From Marinibaculum pumilum (GTDB taxonomy: Bacteria > Pseudomonadota > Alphaproteobacteria > Ferrovibrionales > Ferrovibrionaceae): DNA of 45,932 bases. The notes under the pieces were generated by a model, which saw only the letters and a program-made list of their open reading frames with translations, made no database searches and was not told the origin of the DNA. The stretch spans positions 1 to 45,932 of the forward strand of contig NZ_JBHRTR010000002.1 of NCBI RefSeq assembly GCF_042646425.1, in the 5' to 3' direction. A program made the translations under genes and the position numbers. This document shows positions 28,874-36,832 of the stretch, in pieces; the first letter of the stretch is position 1, and every line of letters starts with the position of its first letter.

Positions 28874-30490
28874 CTAGTGCTGGTCGGTCTCCCCGCCGAG
28901 CCGGTCGTCGCCCGGGCGGCTGGGACCGAAATGGGCATGGCCGAGGGAGACGGTCTGCATCTCGCTCTGGACGCGGATCTGGGAATCGATCCGGCCCTTC
29001 GCCTCCAGGAAGGCGGCCAGGGCCTTGCCTTTCAGCTCCTTGGCCAGCGGCAGGGTCACCTTCATCGGGTTCACCTGCTTGCCCTTCACCATCACCTCGT
29101 AGTGCAGGTGCGGGCCGGTCGACCGGCCGGTGGAGCCGACATTGCCGATCACCTGGCCCTGCTTGACCCGCTGGCCCGGCTTCACCCGCAGGCGCGACAT
29201 ATGGGCATAGGCGGTGGAATAGGTGCCGTTGTGGCGGATCCGCACATACTTGCCATAGCCGCCGAACCAGCCGGCCTTCTCGACCACGCCGTCGCCGGCG
29301 GCACGGATCGGCGTACCGGTGGAGGCGGCAAAGTCCAGCCCCTTGTGCATGCGGGTATAGCCCAGGATCGGATGCTTGCGCCGGCCGAAGCCGGAGGAGA
29401 TCCGGGTGGCATCCACCGGCGTGCGCAGCAATGCCTTGCGCACGCTCTTGCCGTCCGGAGAGAAATAGTCGGGCTCGTCGGAACCGGGCGGGGTGAAGCG
29501 GTAGTAGAGCAGCTCGCGGCCGTTGACGTTCATGCTGGCGGCCAGGATCTCGCCATAGCGCACCGGATCGCCGTCGGGCGACAGGTCCTCCTCGAAGAAG
29601 ACCATGTAGCGGTCGCCCTCGCGCAGGTCGCGCTCGAAATCGACGTCATAGCTGAACAGGCGGACCAGCCGGCGCAGCACGTCGACCGGAACGCCGCCAC
29701 GTTCGGCGGAAACATAGAGGCTGGAGCGGATCTCCCCGTTCGCGACGGCCTGCGTCCGGGTCAGTTCCAGCATCTCTTCCTGCGCGACGAAATCCTCCCC
29801 GTCGCGCTGCACGATCACGTCCTTGATCGTCGAGGCGTCCAGGCGGACGGCGGCGAGAAGCGGCTTGGGCTCGCCCTCCTCCTCGTCCGCGAGCGCCTCG
29901 TCCGGCGGCGGCGCGTCGAAGGTCAGGGTCAGTTCCTGGCCCAGCTTCAGCCGGCGCGGGTCATAGACGGTGGAAAGGGCCTTCACCGCCAGATGGGCCT
30001 CGCTGACGCTGGCGCCCGCACCGGTGAGCATCTGGATCAGGGTGTCGCCGCGCTCCACCTTCAGGACCTTGTCGAAGCGCGGCAGGGCGGCCTGGCTCAG
30101 GCCCACCTCGATCGGGTTGCCGGGCAACGCGGCGTCCGGCAGACCGGTCCCGGCGGCACCGCCTTCCGGAAGGCTGTTGTCCAGGGTCGGCCAGAGCTGC
30201 GGCTGCTGGAACAGCATCGCCACCGCATTCGGTCCGGGGCGAAGCTGCTCGGCGATCCGGGCCGCCTCGGTGCGGCCGACCTCCGATTCCCGTTCCGCGG
30301 CGGCGGTATCGGGCCGCGCGGCAGCGGCCGGCGCCGACGCCTGTCGGTCCGACAGTGGCGGCTTGGTGGCGGCATAGAGCAGGCCGCCTCCGATCGAGCA
30401 TCCGATGAATCCGGCAACCACAAGGGCGACGGCGCTGCGCAAGGGTCCGTCTTGCCGGGGCGAAAGGGTGCACCAGGTCGGGATATTCAT
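28874..30490 (-). CDS. M23-family peptidoglycan endopeptidase (MepM/LytM-like)
   Basis: The 538-residue protein has one N-terminal membrane segment (about 18-41), then a periplasmic region with a LysM/OapA-like stretch (KVERGDTLIQMLTGAG) and a middle domain. A C-terminal LytM domain completes it. Zinc ligands are H382 and D386 (MHKGLDFAA) and H463 (PHLHYEV), with catalytic H430 (TAYAHM) and H461. All are present, so it should be an active DD-endopeptidase that cuts cross-links for cell-wall growth or division. The tail of about 70 residues after the LytM domain is hydrophilic. No neighbouring cell-wall gene suggests a specific partner. Confidence 0.92.
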   Translation of the reverse strand: MNIPTWCTLSPRQDGPLRSAVALVVAGFIGCSIGGGLLYAATKPPLSDRQASAPAAAARPDTAAAERESEVGRTEAARIAEQLRPGPNAVAMLFQQPQLWPTLDNSLPEGGAAGTGLPDAALPGNPIEVGLSQAALPRFDKVLKVERGDTLIQMLTGAGASVSEAHLAVKALSTVYDPRRLKLGQELTLTFDAPPPDEALADEEEGEPKPLLAAVRLDASTIKDVIVQRDGEDFVAQEEMLELTRTQAVANGEIRSSLYVSAERGGVPVDVLRRLVRLFSYDVDFERDLREGDRYMVFFEEDLSPDGDPVRYGEILAASMNVNGRELLYYRFTPPGSDEPDYFSPDGKSVRKALLRTPVDATRISSGFGRRKHPILGYTRMHKGLDFAASTGTPIRAAGDGVVEKAGWFGGYGKYVRIRHNGTYSTAYAHMSRLRVKPGQRVKQGQVIGNVGSTGRSTGPHLHYEVMVKGKQVNPMKVTLPLAKELKGKALAAFLEAKGRIDSQIRVQSEMQTVSLGHAHFGPSRPGDDRLGGETDQH

Positions 30491-30828
30491 GTGGCAATCA
30501 TAGGATGTTTCGCACGTTTTCTTCTGCGGAACTTCAAGAGGCCGGTTTAAGTCATTGATTCTGGTTCAAGATGCCGAAACCCGGCCCGAAGGTCAACGCC
30601 TATTGCCGCGCCGGCCAGAGCTTCGCCCTCTCCCCCCCAGGAACATGATCCGGGCGGGGAACGCCCGGAGGGTCCTGCGTGATCGCCGGACGGCGGGTGC
30701 CAGAGGCCCGTCGCAGCCTGACGGATAGGAAACGATACCATGTGCGACGCCCCGTTTCGACCGCAAAGGCGAAACTGCAGCCCTCCGCCGCAGCGCATCG
30801 ATGCCGGTTGGGCCTTGACCGCGGGAGG
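30491..30828. other. Gene-free stretch between the M23 peptidase and AraC genes
   Basis: No convincing gene is seen. The part next to the peptidase start is relatively AT-rich and likely holds its promoter. A hairpin CCGGGCG-GGGAA-CGCCCGG (30650-30668) lies downstream of the AraC-type gene's 3' end but has no T tract. The boundary also marks the change from conserved core genes to accessory metabolic genes. Confidence 0.5.
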
Positions 30829-31734
30829 CTATGGCAGGGCCGGCTCGGCCACCAGGCGCGCGCGGATCGCGGCGCCGTCGCGGCCCGGCGGCGCCCCGAA
30901 CAGCCGCCGGTAGTCGCGGTTGAACTGGGACAGGCTCTCATAGCCGATGGCATGGCCGACGCGCGCGACGCTTTCGGCGGCCAGCAACCGTCGCCGCGCC
31001 TCCTGCAGCCGCACCTGCTTCTGGAAGCCGACCGGGGTCATCGTCGTGACCGCCTTGAAATGCCGGTGGAAGGTCGGAACGCTCATATGCACCTGTGCGG
31101 CCAGGTCGGCGACCCGCAGCGGTTCCGCATAGTGGGCGCGAATCCAGGCCGTCGCCCGGGCGATGCGCGCGGCATGGCCGTTGACCAGGCCGACCTGCCG
31201 CAGCATCGGGCCCAGCGCCCCGCCCAGCAGCCGCCAGACGATCTCCCGTCGGATCAGCGGTTCGATGACCGCACGGTCGTGCGGCGTATCGAGCAGCGCC
31301 AGGAGCCGCGCGAGAGGATCGTACAGGGCGGGGTCGAGGTCGGCGACGGCCAGGGCGGCAAAGGCCGGCTGCTGCGCCAACCCCGCCGCCTCCGCGACTG
31401 CCAGCTCGGCGATCATCGCGGGCTCGATGGCCAGGGCGAGCGCCAGGTAGGGGCGCGCGGCGCTTGCCTCTGTGATCCGCGCCGCGACCGGCACGTCGAT
31501 CGCGGAGATCAGGCAGCGGCCCGCTTCATAGCGGAAGGTCCGGGCGCCGAGCACGGTCGCCTTCGCCCCCTGCGCCACCAGGATGAAGGACGGGCGATAG
31601 ATCGAGTGGATCGGACCGCTCGGCGCCTCCGTGCGAGTCAGGTGAAGTCCCTCGATCGGCGTCTCCCGGCCATGGCGCTGCCATTGCCTGTCGATCAGTG
31701 CGGCGAGGTCTGTCAGTCCAGGATCCATGGCCAT
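30829..31734 (-). CDS. AraC-family transcriptional regulator with AraC_N domain
   Basis: The 301-residue protein has an N-terminal AraC_N-type domain (RPSFILVAQGAKATVLG and YEAGRCLISAIDVPV) and a C-terminal double helix-turn-helix (about 195-290, with MSVPTFHRHFKAVT and IGYESLSQFNRDYRRLFG). The start was placed at the ATG pair 31734/31728; a longer open reading would run into the promoter region of the divergent aldo/keto reductase. Regulators of this subfamily very often control a divergently transcribed oxidoreductase, which is the arrangement here. Three exact 11-bp repeats in the shared 182-bp gap are candidate binding sites. Confidence 0.9.
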   Translation of the reverse strand: MAMDPGLTDLAALIDRQWQRHGRETPIEGLHLTRTEAPSGPIHSIYRPSFILVAQGAKATVLGARTFRYEAGRCLISAIDVPVAARITEASAARPYLALALAIEPAMIAELAVAEAAGLAQQPAFAALAVADLDPALYDPLARLLALLDTPHDRAVIEPLIRREIVWRLLGGALGPMLRQVGLVNGHAARIARATAWIRAHYAEPLRVADLAAQVHMSVPTFHRHFKAVTTMTPVGFQKQVRLQEARRRLLAAESVARVGHAIGYESLSQFNRDYRRLFGAPPGRDGAAIRARLVAEPALP

Positions 31735-31870
31735 GTCTTGCCCGATTTCGGGCGCAGGCGCATCTGCCCCGGGGCCTGCTTGAGAGGATCGTGCAGATGC
31801 TTGAGCGGATCGGCGTGCCGCCCGCAGACCGCAGCGACCAGATCTCACTCGGTGCCGCAGCTTCCCGGCA

Positions 31871-31903
31871 CCCGACCTTCCCCCGACCTTCCCCCGACCT
31901 TCC
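31871..31903 (+). repeat. Three exact 11-bp tandem repeats upstream of the aldo/keto reductase gene
   Basis: CCCGACCTTCC occurs three times head to tail without change, ending one base before the AAGGAGA ribosome site. An 11-base period places each copy on about the same face of the helix, as expected for direct-repeat sites of AraC-type activators. It could equally be a simple slippage repeat, and it lies in what is probably the transcribed leader. Confidence 0.6.
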
Positions 31904-31916
31904 AAGGAGATCTGCC

Positions 31917-32945
31917 ATGCGCATGCGCCCTCTCGGCCGTAGCGGCCTGTTCGTTTCCGAGCTCTGCCTCGGCACCATGACATTCGGCGGCAGCCAGGAC
32001 ATGTGGGGCCGCATCGGCCGGCTGGGGCCCGACGAGGCGGCGCCGCTGGTGAAGACGGCGCTGGACGCCGGCATCAACTTCATCGACACCGCCAACATCT
32101 ATGCCGGCGGCCGCAGCGAGGAGATTCTCGGCGAGGTGCTGAAGCGCCTGGGCGTGCCGCGCGACGAGGTGGTGATCGCCACCAAGGTGCTCGGCCCGAT
32201 GGGCGAGGGGCAGAACGCGCGCGGCGCCTCGCGCGGCCATATCCTCAGCCAGGCGCAGGCCAGCCTGCGCCGGCTCGGCCTGGATCATATCGACCTCTAC
32301 CAGATCCATGGCTTCGACCCGGCCACCCCGATCGACGAGACCCTGGAGGCTTTGGATACCCTCGTCCGCCACGGCCATGTGCGCTATCTGGGCCTGTCGA
32401 ACTGGGCGGCCTGGCAGGTCGTGAAGGCCGTGGGCATCGCCGAGGCACGGCGCCTGGCGCCGATCCTGTCGCTGCAGGCCTACTACAGCCTGGCCGGCCG
32501 CGACCTGGAGCGCGATGTGGTGCCGATGCTGCTGTCGGAACGGATCGGCCTGATGGTCTGGAGTCCGCTCGCCGGCGGCTATCTCAGCGGCAAGTACGAT
32601 CCGGAGGATGGCGCGGGCGGTGCCGAAGAAGGCCGGCGCACCGGCTTCGACTTCCCGCCGGTCGACCGCAGCCGCGGCAGCGGCGTGATCGCGGCGATGC
32701 GGCAGGTCGCCGACACGCGGGGCTGTACCGTCGCCCAGGTCGCGCTGGCCTGGCTAATGCACCAGGAGGCGGTCAGTTCCGTCATCGTCGGCGCCACCCG
32801 GGTGCCGCAGCTGCAGGAGAACATCGCCGCGGCCGAGGTCCGGCTGGAACCCGGCGATCTTGCCGCCCTCGACGCGGCCAGCGCCCTGCCGCGCGAATAT
32901 CCCGGCTGGATGCTCGAGCGCCAGGGCGGCTACCGCGCCGCCTGA
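31917..32945 (+). CDS. Aldo/keto reductase
   Basis: The 342-residue TIM-barrel oxidoreductase has the complete catalytic tetrad D57, Y62, K90 and H131 (FIDTANIY, ATKV, YQIHGFD). The C-terminal NADPH-binding region VIVGATRVPQLQEN is also present. It resembles the Tas/YajO-like branch that reduces aldehydes or sugar-derived carbonyls. AAGGAGA sits 6 bases before the ATG. It diverges from an AraC-type regulator and is followed by a luciferase-like oxidoreductase on the same strand, with a strong hairpin between them. The substrate is unknown. Confidence 0.93.
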   Translation: MRMRPLGRSGLFVSELCLGTMTFGGSQDMWGRIGRLGPDEAAPLVKTALDAGINFIDTANIYAGGRSEEILGEVLKRLGVPRDEVVIATKVLGPMGEGQNARGASRGHILSQAQASLRRLGLDHIDLYQIHGFDPATPIDETLEALDTLVRHGHVRYLGLSNWAAWQVVKAVGIAEARRLAPILSLQAYYSLAGRDLERDVVPMLLSERIGLMVWSPLAGGYLSGKYDPEDGAGGAEEGRRTGFDFPPVDRSRGSGVIAAMRQVADTRGCTVAQVALAWLMHQEAVSSVIVGATRVPQLQENIAAAEVRLEPGDLAALDAASALPREYPGWMLERQGGYRAA

Positions 32946-32958
32946 CAGCGGCCCGGCA

Positions 32959-32987
32959 GGGCGGGCGGCCGCAGCGGCCGCCCGCCC
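32959..32987 (+). terminator. GC hairpin between the aldo/keto reductase and luciferase-like genes
   Basis: GGGCGGGCGGCC (32959-32970) pairs perfectly over 12 bp with GGCCGCCCGCCC (32976-32987) around GCAGC. It begins 14 bases past the stop. There is no T tract, so it is either an inefficient terminator or a processing/stability element between two co-transcribed genes. Confidence 0.45.
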
Positions 32988-33080
32988 GCTTGCGGCGATC
33001 GCGGCTTTGCGGCCGAATCTCCCCACCGCCTGCCGCGATCGCCGGCAGCGGCGCGGCCGCGGGGAATGGAGGAGACGAGG

Positions 33081-34040
33081 ATGCAGTACGGATTCAGCAT
33101 GCCGACACGCGGGCCGCTCGCCAATGCCCGGGACCTGGCCGCCCTGGCCAGGCGGGGCGAGGAGCTGGGCTTCACCATCCTGGCCGTGCCGGACCACCTG
33201 CTGGTGCCGCACAGCATCGATTCCCCCTACCCCTACAGCCAGGAAGGCGACTGGCCCGGCGCCGCCGGCGGCGAATGCCTGGAACAGCTGACCCTGATGA
33301 CCTGGCTGGCCGCCACCACCACCAGCATGCGGCTGCTGTCGTCGATCATGGTGGTGCCGCACCGCCGGCCGGTGCATACCGCCAAGGCGCTGGCGACCCT
33401 GGACCATCTGTCCGGGGGCCGCACCATCCTGGGCGTCGGCACCGGTTGGCTGCGCGCGGAGTTCGAGGCCATCGGCACCGAGCCGTTCGACGAGCGCGGC
33501 GCGGTCACCGACGAATATCTGCGCATTTTCCGCGAGCTGTGGACCAACCCGGCGCCCGCCTTCGACGGTGCCTACGAGCGTTTCCGCGAGATCCATTTCG
33601 CGCCGAAGCCGGCGCAGCCCGGCGGCATCCCGGTCTGGGTCGGCGGCGAGAGCCCGCGGGCGCTGCGGCGCACCGTGGAGCTGGGCGACGGCTGGTACCC
33701 GATCGGCGCAAATCCGAAGCATCCGCTCAACAGCCTGGACCGCTATGCCGCCCATCTCGACCGGCTTCGGGCGCTGTCGGAGAAGGCCGGCCGCGACCCG
33801 GCGACGATCACCCTCGCCTACTGGGCGCCGTGGTTCAGCGCCACCCATCCGCTGGACCTAGGCGATGTCGACCGGCATCTCCTGACCGGCACGGACGCGC
33901 AGCTGGCGGAGGATATCGCCGGTCTGGCCGCCCTCGGCGTCAGCGAACTGGTGCTCGACTTCCGGCGGGGCAGCCTGGCGGAGAGCCTTGAGGCGATGCA
34001 GCGCTTCGCCGAGGAGGTACGGCCGCAGGTCGCCGAATGA
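33081..34040 (+). CDS. Luciferase-like (LLM class) flavin/F420-dependent oxidoreductase
   Basis: The 319-residue protein has the bacterial luciferase-like barrel: N-terminal YGFSMPTRG, ARRGEELGFTILAVPDH, LSGGRTILGVGTGW, the middle PVWVGGESPRALRRTVELGDGW and a C-terminal helical cap. These enzymes use FMNH2 or F420 to oxidise or reduce aldehydes, alkanes or alcohols. The cofactor cannot be told by eye; alphaproteobacteria generally use FMN, but TIGR03619-type F420 annotations are common. The ATG at 33081 was preferred over 33066 because GGAGGAGACGAGG lies directly before it. Its 3' end faces the IclR gene 42 bases away. Confidence 0.9.
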   Translation: MQYGFSMPTRGPLANARDLAALARRGEELGFTILAVPDHLLVPHSIDSPYPYSQEGDWPGAAGGECLEQLTLMTWLAATTTSMRLLSSIMVVPHRRPVHTAKALATLDHLSGGRTILGVGTGWLRAEFEAIGTEPFDERGAVTDEYLRIFRELWTNPAPAFDGAYERFREIHFAPKPAQPGGIPVWVGGESPRALRRTVELGDGWYPIGANPKHPLNSLDRYAAHLDRLRALSEKAGRDPATITLAYWAPWFSATHPLDLGDVDRHLLTGTDAQLAEDIAGLAALGVSELVLDFRRGSLAESLEAMQRFAEEVRPQVAE

Positions 34041-34082
34041 GGCCCGCTGCCATGCACCAGGGGCCGGCACCGGCCGGCACGG

Positions 34083-34886
34083 TCATCCGGTCATGGAGTT
34101 GCGAAGCACGTCCATGACCCGCCCGGCCGCCTTCGCGCCCTCCGCCATCAGCATCTCGCCGGACCGCTCCAGGCGCAGGGTCGGGACGATCAGGCCGATG
34201 GAACCGGCGATGGCGCCATAGCCGTCGAAGACCGGCCAGCCGATGCTGGTGATCCCCTGCACGATGTCGCCGCCATCGGACGACCAGCCGCGCTGCCGGG
34301 TCTCGGCGATCGCCGCGTCGAAGGCCTTGCGGGCCTGGCGCGCCTCGCTCTTCTGCAGGTTCGCCAGGCTCTTGGCCAGGATCGCCTCGCGGCGGGCCTC
34401 GTCCAGGAAGGGCAGGATGGCCCGGGCGGAGGCGCGCCGATGCTCATTGCCGGTGGAGCCGACGAACAGGCCGCCCACGCGAAGCTGATGGGAGCCCTCG
34501 ACCAGGATCTCCAGCAGGACGGACTCGCCGGCCGGTACCGAATAGAAGGCCGTCTCGCCGGTCGCCGCCGACAGCGCCCGGACGATGTCGGTCAGTTCCT
34601 GGTTGACGTTGAGGCGCAGCCGGTAGGACCGGAACAGGGGTCCGATCGCCTCCCCCACCACCAGCTTGCCGCCGCTCAGGCGCCGCAGATAGCCGCGCTT
34701 CGCCAGGGTGCGCATCATGTGATAGCCGGTGGTGATGTTCAGGCCCAGGGAATCGGCGACCTGCTGCACCGTCGGCGGCTCCTGGCAGGCGGCGACATGT
34801 TCCAGGAAGGACAGCGCCCGATCCACGGTCTGCAATGTCGGCGCGGTACCCTTGCGCCGCGGCTCACTTTCCGGCGTACCGTCCAT
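34083..34886 (-). CDS. IclR-family transcriptional regulator
   Basis: The 267-residue protein has an N-terminal winged helix (about residues 18-80, LQTVDRALSFLEHVAA and LGLNITTGYHMMRTLAKRGYL). A C-terminal IclR effector domain follows with HRRASARAILPFL and GITSIGWPVFDGYG. IclR proteins bind small organic acids or aromatic compounds and control catabolic operons, often their own. It is the last gene of a minus-strand run (binding protein, ATPase, permease, hydrolase, regulator), 88 bases after the hydrolase. Its most likely target is the palindrome upstream of the binding-protein gene at 39629-39666. The ATG has GGGGGAGGGG in front. Confidence 0.92.
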   Translation of the reverse strand: MDGTPESEPRRKGTAPTLQTVDRALSFLEHVAACQEPPTVQQVADSLGLNITTGYHMMRTLAKRGYLRRLSGGKLVVGEAIGPLFRSYRLRLNVNQELTDIVRALSAATGETAFYSVPAGESVLLEILVEGSHQLRVGGLFVGSTGNEHRRASARAILPFLDEARREAILAKSLANLQKSEARQARKAFDAAIAETRQRGWSSDGGDIVQGITSIGWPVFDGYGAIAGSIGLIVPTLRLERSGEMLMAEGAKAAGRVMDVLRNSMTG

Positions 34887-34974
34887 TCCCCTCCCCCAAG
34901 ACCTGCGCCCCGGCCGGGCGCTTTTCCTCTATCAGCGGGGCCCGGCCTGCGAAAGTGCCGGCCGCCCGGCGAGG

Positions 34975-35811
34975 TCAGGCGGTCGCGGCCAGCGCCCGCT
35001 CGCCGATGAAGTCGAGGATCTGCGGCAGCACCTGCTCCGGTGCTTCCAGGGTCGGGCTGTGCCCGACCTTCGGCACCCGCACCAGCCGCGCGTTCTGCAG
35101 CCCGGCGGCGACCTCGTCCGACCAGGCCGGCGGCCGCACCGGATCTTCCGCACCGGAGATGATCAGGGTCGGCGTGGCGATGCCGGACAGCAGGTGCAGG
35201 ATGCCCTTCCGGTAGCCAACGCCGAGGATCGCCGGCCAGAGGGACAGGTTGGTCGCCGACATCCGGTCGCGCCAGTGCTGCAGCATCGCCTGCCGGCTGG
35301 GGTCGTTGCGCGTGCTCTCGCCGAACATGATGCCCATCAGGGTGTCGAGATTCTCGCCCTTGAAGCCGCCCTGCCGGCGGGCGCTTTCGATATAGCTCTC
35401 GATCCAGGCCATCTGCTCCTCCGGCTCGCCGCGCGCGGAGGAGCCGGCCATGGTGAGCGAGGCGAACAGGTCCGGCCGCTTCGCGACCAGCCGCAGCGCG
35501 ACATCGCCCCCCATCGACTGGGCGAGCAGGTGCACCTCCTTCAGCCCGAGCGCCTCGATGAAGGCCTCCATATCGTCGGCGCATTCCTCCATCGTCACCA
35601 CCTCCTCGGTGGCGGGCGCGCTCTGCCCCTGGCCGCGGAAATCGGGCCGGACGACACGGAAGCGGCCCCTGGCGGCCGCTGCGAAGCCGTCGAACATCGT
35701 CCGGTCGAGCCAGAGCGAATGCAGGCAGAGCACGACCGGCAGGTCGCTCTCGCCGGAATCGTCGAACCACAGGATCGTGTCGCGAACCCTGATCCCCGTT
35801 GTCCTGCCCAT
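34975..35811 (-). CDS. Alpha/beta hydrolase (enol-lactonase/esterase-like)
   Basis: The 278-residue protein has the alpha/beta-hydrolase triad S99 (LLAQSMGGD), D223 (SGAEDPVRPP) and H251 (VGHSPTLE), with the oxyanion HSLWLD loop and RPDFRGQGQS. It resembles the PcaD (3-oxoadipate enol-lactonase) and general esterase branch. The start at 35811 was chosen over the ATG at 35829, because CGGGAGGAAGCA immediately precedes it. It is 28 bases after the permease stop in the same operon as an ABC importer and an IclR regulator. It probably acts on the imported compound, perhaps an ester or lactone; that is inference. Confidence 0.9.
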   Translation of the reverse strand: MGRTTGIRVRDTILWFDDSGESDLPVVLCLHSLWLDRTMFDGFAAAARGRFRVVRPDFRGQGQSAPATEEVVTMEECADDMEAFIEALGLKEVHLLAQSMGGDVALRLVAKRPDLFASLTMAGSSARGEPEEQMAWIESYIESARRQGGFKGENLDTLMGIMFGESTRNDPSRQAMLQHWRDRMSATNLSLWPAILGVGYRKGILHLLSGIATPTLIISGAEDPVRPPAWSDEVAAGLQNARLVRVPKVGHSPTLEAPEQVLPQILDFIGERALAATA

Positions 35812-35839
35812 TGCTTCCTCCCGTTTCATCGGTGCCTCT

Positions 35840-36832
35840 CTAGCTTCTCTTGCGCATCAGTTGCCGGGTGGCGATCACGGCGGCCAGCAGCGCGGCGCCC
35901 TGGAAGATCGGGCCGACGAAGAACTCGACCCCCATCAGCTGCAGCCCGTTGATACCGACGGCCACCGTGAAAACGGCGATCACGGTTCCCCAGACATTGA
36001 AGGTGCCGATCCTCACCGCGGTGGCGCCCAGGAAGGCGGAGGCGAAGGCCGGCAGCAGGAAGGGCGGGCCGACATTCGGGTTGCCGGAGCCCAGCTGCGC
36101 CGATTGCAGCACCCCGGCGAAGCCCGCCAGCAGGCCGGAGATCACGAAGGCGATGATCGTCAGGCGCTCGACCTTCAGGCCGGACAGCCGGGCCGCCTCC
36201 GCCGAGCCGCCGACCGCATGGAAGTAGCGGCCGAGCGGCGTGGCCTCCAGGACGTACCAGGCGGCGATCGCGACAATGGCGAGGAAGATCGCCGGCAGCG
36301 GAATGCCGGCCAGGTCGGCCTGCGCCAGCCGCGGCAGATCCCGCGGGATGCCGGTGTAGAGCACGTTGCCGCCGGTGTACCAGAGCACGCAGCCGGTCAC
36401 GATCACCGAACTGCCAAGGGTCGCCACCAGCGACGTGACCCCCAGCCGCGCCACCAGCAGCCCGTTGACCAGGCCGATCGTGCCGCAGGCGGCAATGGCG
36501 ATGGCGATGGAAGGCAGCAGCGGCAGGCCCTGCAGCGACGGCAGGCCGGTGGTGAGGATCGCCCCGAGGCCGAGGACCGCACCGACCGACAGGTCGAACT
36601 TGCCCACCACCAGGGGAAAGACCAGGGCGATGGCCAGGATCGCCGCCACCGACTCGGTGCGCAGGATGGTGACGATCGTTCGGGTGGTCGGGAAGATCTG
36701 CGGTTCCGCCAATGAGAAGAAGATCGCGAACAGCAGCAGGATGAGCGGCAGCGCCCAGGCCGCCAGGCGCATGCCGAGCGGCCGCGCCGGGGCCGGCAGG
36801 GCGGCGGCACTGCTGGAGGGGGTTCCGGTCAT
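35840..36832 (-). CDS. Sugar-type ABC transporter permease (RbsC family), importer 1
   Basis: The 330-residue membrane protein belongs to the BPD_transp_2 family used by ribose, xylose and autoinducer importers. It shows 8-10 hydrophobic segments and the family motifs VGKFDLSVGAVLGLGAI, NGLLVARLGVTSLVATLG and the cytoplasmic coupling segment AVGGSAEAARLSGLKVERL. The start codon overlaps the ATPase stop by 4 bases (ATGA), indicating translational coupling. Only one permease gene is present, so the channel is presumably a homodimer. It lies between the ATPase and the alpha/beta hydrolase. Confidence 0.95.
   Translation of the reverse strand: MTGTPSSSAAALPAPARPLGMRLAAWALPLILLLFAIFFSLAEPQIFPTTRTIVTILRTESVAAILAIALVFPLVVGKFDLSVGAVLGLGAILTTGLPSLQGLPLLPSIAIAIAACGTIGLVNGLLVARLGVTSLVATLGSSVIVTGCVLWYTGGNVLYTGIPRDLPRLAQADLAGIPLPAIFLAIVAIAAWYVLEATPLGRYFHAVGGSAEAARLSGLKVERLTIIAFVISGLLAGFAGVLQSAQLGSGNPNVGPPFLLPAFASAFLGATAVRIGTFNVWGTVIAVFTVAVGINGLQLMGVEFFVGPIFQGAALLAAVIATRQLMRKRS

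Noticed and set aside
34897..34920. GC hairpin followed by TTTT on the plus strand in the hydrolase-IclR gap
   Set aside because: The T-rich side is on the strand opposite to the transcription of both flanking genes, so it would not terminate their mRNA.
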